Assembly (NCBI GenBank): GCA_963555705.1
Contig: OY743182.1
Span: 51,278,592-51,342,591 of the forward strand
Source of the DNA: Ligustrum vulgare
Taxonomy: Eukaryota > Streptophyta > Magnoliopsida > Lamiales > Oleaceae
Reading direction: 5' to 3'
Length of the DNA stretch: 64,000 bases
Positions 44,648-54,000 of the stretch are shown here, one piece after another. The position numbers and the translations under genes were made by a program. Every line of letters starts with the position of its first letter. Position 1 is the first letter of the stretch. The notes below the pieces were generated by a model. That model was not told where the DNA came from. It saw only the letters and a list, made by a program, of their open reading frames with translations, and made no database searches.

Positions 44648-45158
44648 TCTCCCATGGTAACACATGGAACTCCAATGTATAGAGATTCACACATGGTAGT
44701 TGTTTACTTTATAATAAGCCAGGAACTGTACATAGAATCATTGCCCGGATTTGCAGTACTTTAGGTGTTATCTTCTCAAGATTATTAAAACTACCAAAAG
44801 TAACAAAGCCATTGGACAGAGCAGGAGTAGGAGACATCAGCCCATCCTCAGGGGAAGCTGCGTAACATAGAAAAGACTATGGTAATTGAACTAACTCCTC
44901 AAGGACCTCAACATGCTTTTGTTTTGTATCAGGAGGGTCGTCCAGTGCATCTGTGATTCTATAATCAATGGTAGGCAAACCAATGGAATTTGGGTAGCCA
45001 ATCCAATTATCCTGAATAGGGGCAGGCTGACAAGCCATCATACCCAACTTGTTGCTTGCTGCATGACCAGTAAGTTCCACTAAGATATCAACTTTATCTT
45101 CTTTGACCATACTAGCAACTTTTTTCTCATCAATCCCATAGATCTCTCTCCAGCCACC
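44648..45158 (-). pseudogene. SPY: SPINDLY (O-linked sugar transferase) gene fragment
   Basis: On the minus strand 45158-44735 translates almost continuously into the catalytic domain of plant SPINDLY: GGWREIYGIDEKKVASMV, DILVELTGHAA, KLGMMACQPAPIQ, WIGYPNSIGLPTIDYRITD, then LP-stop-SFLCYAASPEDG, SPTPALSNGFVTFGSFNNL and ITPKVLQ. It then jumps to CESLYIGVPCVTMG (44703-44648), skipping the residues that lie between in SPY. The breaks are one in-frame TAG and an internal deletion of roughly 60 codons. SPY is a nucleocytoplasmic glycosyltransferase that represses gibberellin signalling; this piece lacks the TPR region and most of the catalytic domain. No intron is seen within it, which suggests capture from mRNA, though genomic capture of one exon is possible. 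It is in the same orientation as Tat element 2. Confidence 0.88.
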
Positions 45159-45159
45159 T

Positions 45160-46548
45160 TTTTTTTAAAGACTGTGTCTCTAAACTTGTTAGTTTTTGCA
45201 TCTGCCTTCAGAACTGCTCAAAAAACCCTAACCTTAGTCCCTGTTGAAGCCTTGAAAATCTGTTGTTGGTTTCTCCTAATTTCGCCATTGTTGAGTAGCC
45301 GATCGGCTTGCAATTTTTTGGAGCCATGGATTTGACCAGCAATAGATTTATCTCGAGCCTCAATTTACGATGTTGCCTACAGCCATCAGCTCCACTCGAA
45401 ATTGTGAAAGTCAGTCAGTGGCCGACCTGGAGTCTTACAGCTTCAGCCTCTTTTTCAACTTGTTTAATACATCTTTAACATAGCTCCCAGCAACAGGTGC
45501 TGGAAAATTATTGTTATGCTTTAGACTTCCCAATTTCTTCTAGTTTTCCTGCTCGAGTAGAAAGTTGTCACCTGTCAAAGCCAGCCGCTACTTTGACCGA
45601 GTTCATCGGAGCCATAACCCACACCTCTGGCCTTGTGCATAATAGCAGCAATCGACCACCATGAGGAGGAGAAACGCAAGTGTTAGGAGAAGAAGGAGAA
45701 TTGCAGGCGCAGGCAGTGGCGGCACGATTATCATCGTTCGGCGAGGGCTTCACAGCTGGAGTTACGAAATCACCAGTCGCCACGCTTGGAAGAAAGCGAA
45801 GGGAACTCAAACCAGGTCAAGAGCGGCAAGCAGGTGCTTTGGTTTGGTCACTGAATCTCTGATTCTTCCCCTTTCTTTTGGACGAATTTGTGGTTTGGGA
45901 TGAACTTTAAAATCTTCAAATTTCCTTAGTCGGCTCCGGTGGACTACAACTATGGGCTAGATCCAATCCATAGATTTAGCGTTGGCATAACAGTTAAGAA
46001 GAGCAAGAAAAACATCAAAAGATTTCAAATATTCTTGGATCTTCTTGAAAATCGATCGAGGATAAAAAGTCGATTGCCATGGAGCTAGTGCAGGTTTTAT
46101 CCTTTCAATCCAACCGATGTAGATAATAGCAAGCGGAGACCCGCTTTGTATGGTCATCATCCCTACTAGTTCTATCAAATTAAGGGAGATAGCCATAACC
46201 TTGTAACTTGCTGGAGATGGCCTCCACAAGAAACATGGCCAATAATTCCCTTCTATAGAATCTTTTTTGGTTGTCGGTGGATTAATGGGTGTTAATGAGA
46301 TTTTTGGTGGAGAAATCACTTAGAAACCAGTCAACCATAACAGGTGTTGAGAAATAATCCCATAAAAATGCTTTGTTCAATTCCTAGGCCGGAACCCTTT
46401 TCAACATATGATTTTCCAGTTTTTTCTATTGGGTCGAAAAACTTTTGCATACTTTCCGTTGGAAGATAACTTTTTCCCAGATCTTCAAATTTTTGGAATT
46501 TTTGTTCATTTTGGAATCGATCTTTGAATAACATGATTTTTCGATCGT
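45160..46548 (-). other. Unrecognised interior of Tat element 2 near the primer site
   Basis: Short open frames at 45568-45810 and 45957-46319 (minus) have no motif I know. Expected gag sequence is absent between the primer site and the SPY fragment. Confidence 0.4.
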
Positions 46549-46568
46549 TTCCCACAGACGGCGCCAAT

Positions 46569-47321
46569 TGTTTCGATAATTTTTCTGACATTGACGTGGC
46601 AAGATCAAAAGTTGGTATTTTGTTGGAGAAGATTATCCAAGCCGCCAAGAAACCTGCAAAAAGGCAACGAGAGATGCCCTCATCGCCCCTCCAGTGTAAG
46701 AATTAGTATTTTGGAGAGGGGGAAAATAATATAGAGAATATTTAAGAGCTTATGAAAATATGAATATTGTGTATGTAATTATGAACGAATGAGACCTATT
46801 TATAAGAATCAGAATAAGTCTTCTAATTCTAGTAGGAAAAGAGTTTTTAATTAAAAGAAGTTACCTTATAAGAATACTCCTTAAGTGAATTGGATTCTCT
46901 TTTAGGTAAAGATAATTAAATTACATCATTATCTTAATTTTCTAGGATGTATGGCCCAAGACATAATCCATTAACATGTTTTAAGGTTAGGTCCAGTCCA
47001 TCACAAGATCATGACGCTTTATGAATAAATGGACCCATGTGCCGGGCTTATCCTATGATTATCAAGAGACAGGTCGGTCAACGAGGTCGGGCTTATCCAG
47101 AAAGAATAGGTTATTCATGTTTACGACCTTGATATCAATCTTTTATTAGAATCGTGCTTTTTACATAGCTCGAGATTGATGTTGGTATTTGTAAATAAGA
47201 TCGGCCCAAAATGTGATATCGGGCCATAGAAGAGGTCGGCTCAAAGCATGACCTTGGGCCTCAAACATAAATGTAAAAAGTAATATTCTGATAATGTAAT
47301 GACCAAAAAATGTACCGATCA
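46569..47321 (-). repeat. 5' LTR of Tat element 2
   Basis: 753 bp, bordered on its inner side by the primer-binding site. Confidence 0.85.
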
Positions 47322-47610
47322 CTACGTTTAGTGTTGAAGTAAGTACAATTAAAACCTCAAACGACACGCTTCATGATCACATCTCAGGTACATGTTTTGT
47401 ATTTATTTCTAAAAAAATGTAGCATTTTATGTTTATTACAGTTTTTCATTATTCATGCTTTATATACTCTCTCTTTTGTATTTTTTTACACCTTTTTATT
47501 TTTTAATCTAGGCCAACTACCTTTTATTTATTTATTTTTAATATACTCAAACATTTATACAACCTTCATATATAACTTTGCTACACGCTATTTCATACTT
47601 AATTAATATA

Positions 47611-47641
47611 TGACACGTGCATCGCATGTGTGTCAAACTAG
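47611..47641 (+). mobile_element. Helitron 3' terminus
   Basis: tgacacgtgc-atc-gcatgtgtgtca forms an imperfect hairpin, followed by an AT-rich spacer of a few bases and CTAG, then T (47642). This is the standard 3' end of plant Helitrons. The 5' end (TC after A) was not located. If genuine, Tat element 2 inserted inside this Helitron. Confidence 0.65.
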
Positions 47642-47642
47642 T

Positions 47643-49081
47643 TAAACTAAATGGATCTAAATAATTCTCGAGGTAATGATTGATGGTCAAAATGTTGATA
47701 TGGGCTCTTCGATTAAAATGAATAGCCATATTTCAAAGCGAGAGAAAATTCCATGTGAAACACAAAATTCCATTCCATTAAGTGATGTGGCATTACTCAT
47801 TTAGAAATTACAATTTACTAGTCAAAAAGAATAGTTCATATTTCCAAGTGAGACACAAAAATTCCATTCCGTTAAGCCCTTAATTGCAGCTAGCCTAACA
47901 TTTTCGTTTTCTTGAAGAATTAATGAACTCTGGTGTTGAATTTAAAATACCTATAATAACATAGTTAAAGAATTGATTGTAATTCATTAGAAATATTCAA
48001 ATCAAATAATATCTTTGGTTAAAAAAAAGTTTTGAATGAGCCGGCATTATATTATAAATATAAAAAAGTTCAATAAAATTGTTGGATTTTGTTAATACCC
48101 AATAAGTCTTGGGGTTTATGATTTTAATCGAATGATTTATATTTCATAGGCTCTGGCCGATTATTATATTAACACAAGTCAGAACCAAAACAAACAATAC
48201 GACCCATCCATTTTAAGTGTTAGGCCATTAATAAGTTTGAGATCCATTTATATTAAAAATTGAACCCTCTACATTGGTGTCACCAAAGTCTCATTTTTGC
48301 ACATTGAAGAACCTTGGTAGGTTGTTTTTGAAGGGGTGTTGAAGCAATAAATCCCAAATATTCATTTTTGTTTAATAAAAAAATAAAAAAAAATAATGAT
48401 ATTGTAAGTTATATAAGTAATCTTGCAACAAAAATGGTAATAAATAAGTTATTTATTTACTTTACCATCATAATAATTAAATTTTTACTTGTAAATATTA
48501 AAATAGCGACGTATCTAAAGTCTAAACGTGTTTAGAAATATACATTAGCTCAAAACAAAATTTAACTTTAAAATTTAGCCAAACATACCCGATTGATCTT
48601 ATAGAGTTTTTTTTTTTTTACTTTAATTAAATTCCTTTTTTTTTTTTTTTATATCTATCATTCTCGATAAAAGAATTTAAGAACGGTGCTTTGAGTGCTA
48701 TGTCTTTTCCAATTCACCACGGGATATTAGAAAACTCTGATTGACGGTCCATAATTGTCTATATTTATAACAAAGAATGTTGTATTTTTTAGGTAAAATG
48801 TGTGGTTGAAAAATGATTTCGAAAAATATGTTTATTAAAAACTTATTTGGACAAATGTGATCATAAATGTGTTGCCTAACACATGAAAATTATAATTCAC
48901 TTTTCAAGCACAAAAGAGGTTACTAGTTCGTATTAGAGATATATATTGTAATACATACGTATAATCATACAGCAATTGCACTTGATGGCAGCCAAGTTGA
49001 ATTCTCCCACAGAAGAATTCAAAAATTATTTTTCAGTTATTCATCTTACAGTAGTTTTATTAGTGTGAAAATGCTGCTGAT
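47643..49081. other. Non-coding spacer downstream of thaumatin-like gene
   Basis: AT-rich, with poly-T runs near 48608 and 48638. No gene was recognised. The last 100-150 bases before 49081 are presumably the 3' UTR of the thaumatin-like gene. Confidence 0.4.
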
Positions 49082-49763
49082 TCAAGGGCAAAACACCACT
49101 TTATAATTAGTTCCCCCCGGACAAGTAACTGTGCTAGTGGGATCATCTTTAGGGTAACTATATGCATCAGGGCACCTGGCCTTGAAAAACTTAGAAAGTT
49201 CTGTCGGGCTACAACTGCCGGAGTTGCAACAGTATTTGTCGGTCTTATAAACTGTGCACGGGTTATTACAGCCTCCGGGTGCCTTCAACTCTTTTGGACA
49301 TTGGCGTTTGATGTCGCCAGTGCATCGGATTCTGCGGGCGCACCCACCAGTGGGACTAAAATCCATTGGCACGTTAAACCCGTCAACCAGGGAAATATCG
49401 ATGAAGTCCATGTTATTGAACTGGTTGAGGGCGTATTCGGCTAGGGTGTTTGGTGGTGTACCATAGGCTTGACACCTGAGTAATCCATTGCAGTCTCCTG
49501 TTTGACACCTACCGCGTCCGGAGCCGTCGAAGTTGCAACCTGTTCGAGCCCAGATTCTGGCCCCTTTAGTGCCTGCACCAGGGTTGATGGTCCAGGTTTG
49601 ACCTTTGTTGAGCTGCATGCCACCACCGGGTACAGCAGCGGCCCAGACTGTGAAAGGGACAATTGTTTATGATATCAAATCTAGCTGCACTAGTGTAGTG
49701 GAAGAAATGGGAAGATAGAGAAAGCATGAAAATGGAAATGGAGATTGTTTTGAAGGAGGCCAT
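49082..49763 (-). pseudogene. Thaumatin-like protein (PR-5/osmotin type) with one frameshift
   Basis: The ATG is at 49763 and the TGA at 49084-49082. The family is secreted or vacuolar, with antifungal and stress roles in plants. The N terminus is a signal peptide (MASFKTISISIFMLSLSS ... SAA), then [10 protein letters not shown]. One extra G near 49653 shifts the frame; the main frame then continues to the end with [32 protein letters not shown] and [16 protein letters not shown], and ends in YKVVFCP. Counting both segments gives the 16 cysteines typical of the family. The REDDD-type acidic-cleft residues (R in WARTGC, E in AEYALNQF, D in DISLVDGFN) are present. Length (about 227 codons) and lack of introns fit osmotin-type PR-5 genes. 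The single indel with an otherwise perfect gene could be a recent pseudogene or an assembly error. Confidence 0.93.
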
Positions 49764-49816
49764 GTTTGGGATGGAGGAGTACTAGCTATATTGTATAAGA
49801 GACGAATTGCTTGGGG

Positions 49817-49824
49817 TATATATA
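49817..49824 (-). promoter_or_regulatory. TATA box of thaumatin-like gene
   Basis: tatatata lies about 55-60 bp upstream of the ATG at 49763 (actatatatacc on the minus strand), the normal distance for a short plant 5' UTR. Confidence 0.65.
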
Positions 49825-50053
49825 GTGTGAGCTTGTGGAAAAAATGATAAATTTGTTTGAAATTAGTCCAATTACTATATTTAATAATTGTGTTTGAACC
49901 AATCAAAATTTGTAGCCACACACATTCCCCAATTAAACAATTTTCAACTACACATTTTTCTTCGAAAACATTACATTCTTTGTTTGTAAATAATTTTTTT
50001 TTTTTTTTACCAAACAGTGGCCGACAAATCTCTAATATACTTTCAAAACGCAT

Positions 50054-50314
50054 TAAGAGTCTGTTTGGGATAGTTTTTGAGAAGTCAAAAGTTATTTTTG
50101 ACTCCTTTAACATTTTTTTTTTTTTAAAAATAAAAGTGCTTTCACCTGTTACAAGGGGTTTTAGAAGAAGTTAATCTAGTGTTCTTTCAAAATTACTTTC
50201 GAAGTAGAAGGTGCTTTTAGAAATTAGTTTCAAAACAAAAATTAAGGCATCTTTTCGAGAATATCTTCTATATGAAGCAAAAGTTAAAGTAAAAGTCGTG
50301 CCAAATAAGTTCTA
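50054..50314. mobile_element. Possible MITE upstream of thaumatin-like gene
   Basis: The left arm aagagtctgtttggga and the complement of the right arm (agaacttatttggca) are imperfect inverted repeats of the tttggxa type seen in plant MITEs. The interior is short, AT-rich and non-coding. Confidence 0.4.
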
Positions 50315-50745
50315 ATTGCTCTTGTACTTCTATTTTCACGTCTTCTTCTTATAAAAGAAGTGATACTAAGTGACTAAATGGAGGTATAGGTAACATAATT
50401 TTATATTTAATTTATTACATATATCATTTAAACTTGTGTTGTAGCACTCGTGTTATTTAACATTTAATGATAGTTTTTGTACAAATCAAAATTTGTAGAA
50501 GTCTCGTTCAACAAATCTCTACACATTTTCAAAAATTATTAGGAAAAATGCTACTTGTTAAAAAAAAATGATCAAAAATTATATAGCGCTACTGTGATTG
50601 TTGATATTCAAGATAATATGATGTGTAAAATATCAGAATGATACCAACAATGTATTATATCAATCTGTTGGTCACCATGTCTGTACATGCCAAGCTCAAA
50701 TTATTAAGGTCAACAACTCAAGGTAACGTTACTATCTACTATTTA

Positions 50746-50770
50746 ATATATATATATATATATATATATG
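50746..50770. repeat. (TA)n tract at left border of pararetrovirus-like copy A
   Basis: A TA run of about 25 bp is followed directly by gttctatctaacctgggttc, which lies just before the primer site. Confidence 0.9.
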
Positions 50771-50793
50771 TTCTATCTAACCTGGGTTCTATT

Positions 50794-50807
50794 TGGTATC
50801 AGAGCCA
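50794..50807 (+). other. Initiator-Met tRNA primer site, copy A
   Basis: TGGTATCAGAGCCA; identical at 61387-61400 in the downstream copy. Confidence 0.85.
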
Positions 50808-51033
50808 TTTAGGTTCAAGTTATCCTTGGAGAGTGTTGTTATCTGTTCTGAGTTTGTTTTACAGGTTAAGTTCTGTAAGTGGATGGTTCGAAACCTCGGA
50901 GGCAGGGCAGAAGAGTGTAAGACCCGGGTAAGACCACGTGGAGGGAGTAGGTAAAAGTCCGACCTTTTGCTTAACCTTGTATCTCAAACAATCTACAGGT
51001 AGTAATACCTTTCAAGCTTACCTTGTTCCGACA

Positions 51034-54000
51034 ATGTCTTCTTTTTCCAGTTGGTTCAAAGGATCTGGTAGTTCTAGAAATAGAGCTAATATTTTGTCAA
51101 ACAATTTTCAAAATACTGAAGAATCACTTCAAAATGATTCTGAAACTTTTCAAAATACAAATGAACTTCAAATTCATCAAATTGAACAATTATTGCATAA
51201 TTGGACAATTCCTAAGGTAGACAAAGGATCTATCTATGAAATTGGTCGATTTGATTTTTCTCAAAATTACATCATCAAAACACATGAGCAAACCATGCAT
51301 GTTTTGGGTCAAAATACAGAGCTTGCTCTTCTTTCAAAAAACTCCATACAAGAACATCGTAAGAAATTTCAATTCTTACATATTGGTCTTGTTCAAATTG
51401 CCCTCAAGCCCTTGTTCAGACTTGGACTTGACATTCCTGTCTTGGTTACTCTTCGTGATCAAAGACATTCAAACTTCGAGCATTCGCTCTTGACAGTTCT
51501 AGAATCAAATCTAGAATCTGGTCCAATCTTTTCAAACTGCTATCCAAACTTCACAGTCAGTCTTTTTGACAAACATATCTTAAAGACTCTCAAACTTCAT
51601 GTTCAAACTAAGAATCTTAGTTTGGATGAATCAAATTCATTCGCTGTAATATACAGAGTATATTACAAACTCTTGGGTACGAATCTCAACATTCGTGCTC
51701 TTCGTTCGTCTCCAAGAAACGAATCGCTTCTTATGGAGGTGAATGATCTTCATACTAACACCATGATTCCTAAGAGAATTCCATGGAATCTTCAAGCTAG
51801 GAGCTTAGAATGGGAAATTCTAAGAGCCTCCAAACCGGAGCCTCCTCCTTCATCTGATACTCCTAATCAGATTCTTTCATTTCCTGATGGAAGTGTTAGG
51901 ATGATCTTTGGAGAATCATCAAACAACTCTTCAAACATTTCAAGATCTAGTTCATCTAAATCTTTTCAAAATTTTCAAAATTCAAATGTTTTTCCTTCAA
52001 GATTCTCAACTTCATCCAGCAGACTCAAAGATGTCAACTTTGAATCTGTTATCCCAAAAACTCAATATACTGAATCTGAACAAGATTCACCTACTGCATC
52101 TGACATGCAGCCTCCTTCTGAAGACATTCCTCTTCTGAGAAAGAAACATCACAGAAGAAGTTTATCTTCTCAACTCAACGTCATTTCTTCTAGCATTGAT
52201 AGAAGATCTGAATTCAAAAAAGATCAGTCTCCTAAGGTTAAAAACCTAAGGAAACTTTTTCGTCAAAGTTTTTCAAAAGAAGAAATTGAATCTTACTGGG
52301 AAGAGTACTTCGCTCAACCAGAAGATATTTCATTTTTCAAATGGATTAATTTCAAAGTTTTTGGTAAACAAAAGAAGCCTTCAAAATCTTCTTCCAAACC
52401 CAAATCCTCTTCGAAACCCAAATCCATTCAAGCTTCATCTTCAAAAGAAAAAACTTGGAAAACTTCTTCCAATCAAACTTTCAAATCGGAATATCCTCCT
52501 CTTGAAGAGATCGTTATTCCTCATGGGAATGCAGAAGTTACTGCGTCTCCTTTCAAACAAATTCCTGAAGATAGAACTGATAATGCAGCAGCCAAAACTG
52601 TTGATGTCAGAAATCTTCAAATTCAGAACAATTACACAAACATTGTTCTTCAAACTATCGGTAATCAGTTAACCAGAATTGAAGCCAATTCTGAAACTGA
52701 AGCCAAATTCAAAATTCCCTCTAATGCTTTTTCTTCCATTAGAGATTCTCCTTCTTCCTCATCTTCCTCGAGTAATCAAAGGTTGCTTTTCAAACCAACC
52801 AATCTTACTCCTGATCTTGGTAAGAAATCTTTAGACACTGATTCTGCAGTGATTAAAGAGCTTGCCTCTCAATTTTCAAAAATGTCCGCATCTTCAAAAA
52901 ATATCAACACAATTGACATTTCAGATGTCGAAAACCAATTTGTTGAAGAAGCACCGCTTCAAGTAAACAGATTGAAATTTCAATCTTCAAAACTTCCAAC
53001 ATTCTATTCTCGTCCTACTCAACCAGATTTACTTTTAGAAGAATCATCTTTTAGAAGGAAAGTCACTGAGACATACTCAGGCGACGAAATCGTTGAATGG
53101 AATATTGATGGAATGACGGAATTCCAGATTATTCAAACTATCAATAAAATGTATGTTTGCTTCAATGCTTACAGATGTCAAAAGATTGATGAAGTGAATG
53201 CTTGTAATAATCTTATTATTGGCTTCACTGGACAATTAAAGGGATGGTGGTCTAACTACCTTAACGATGCAAGTCGTTTTGAGGTTATTAATGCCACAAA
53301 AACCGAAAATGATCAGATTGTTTCTGATACATTGACGACCCTTGTTTTTGCCATTATCAAACATTTTATTGGATCCCCTGAATTCCTCCAGGATAGATCG
53401 TCAGAAATTCTGATGAATTTGTCTTGTCCAAAATTGCACGACTTCAGATGGTATAAGGATATCTTCCTTACCAGAGTCATGCTTCGCGACGACTGCAATC
53501 AAGAGTTCTGGAAAGAAAGATTTCTATCTGGACTTCCTAAACTTTTTGCAGAGAAAGTTCGCAATTCAATCAAACTTCAATTTAACAATTCAATTCCTTT
53601 TGGTGACTTAACTTATGGCGAACTTGTTAGTTACGTCAATAAGGAAGGGTTATCCCTCTGTAATGATATCAAACTCAAAGCCAAACTCAAATCTGAAAAT
53701 TTTGGGTCTAAGCATGAGTTGGGTTCATTCTGTGAACAATATGGTTTTGAAAAAATTCTTCCTCCCTCTTCAAAAAACAAGAAGAAGTTTCCTTCATTTC
53801 TGAGGAAACGAAATTCTCAAAATTCCAAAAGATTTTCTTCAAAATCTCATCCTCAATTTCAAAAATCTTTTCAAAAGAATTCTTTTCAAAAATTTCAATC
53901 AAAACCAAAACATTTTCAAAAAACTGGTGATTCAGCCAAGGTCACTTGTTTCAAGTGTCATCAAACTGGTCATTATTCAAACGAATGTCCCATGAAGAAC

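Larger units (their letters stand above)
39028..47321 (-). mobile_element. Tat element 2, non-autonomous, minus strand
   Basis: Direct repeats 39028-39754 and 46569-47321 are nearly identical LTRs (tgtttcg ... ccgatca). Orientation is minus: the complement of 46549-46566 is the primer site TGGCGCCGTCTGTGGGAA, and the complement next to the left LTR is a purine tract (gcacgggggctaa). Both signals match Tat element 1. No gag, protease, RT, RNase H or integrase motifs were found in the 6.8-kb interior. It holds tandem repeats (39.8-42.1 kb), unrecognised DNA with an internal duplication, and a SPINDLY fragment. The 5-bp flanks (ctgca at 39023, ctacg at 47322) do not match. Confidence 0.85.

Noticed and set aside
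45568..45903. Overlapping open frames on both strands with R-rich products
   Set aside because: Short, GC-rich, overlapping on both strands, and with no recognisable domain or conservation evidence.
49667..50113. 148-aa minus-strand frame upstream of the thaumatin-like gene
   Set aside because: Off-frame with the thaumatin-like signal peptide, overlaps its promoter and TATA box, and has low-complexity lysine runs.
50794..50807. Possible tRNA gene fragment
   Set aside because: TGGTATCAGAGCCA is only the complement of a tRNA 3' end and lies exactly where a primer-binding site is expected; there is no cloverleaf.
50938..51033. Upstream extension of the polyprotein ORF to 50938
   Set aside because: The other copy starts at the ATG equivalent to 51034 (61628), and the upstream codons lie in the leader after the primer site.
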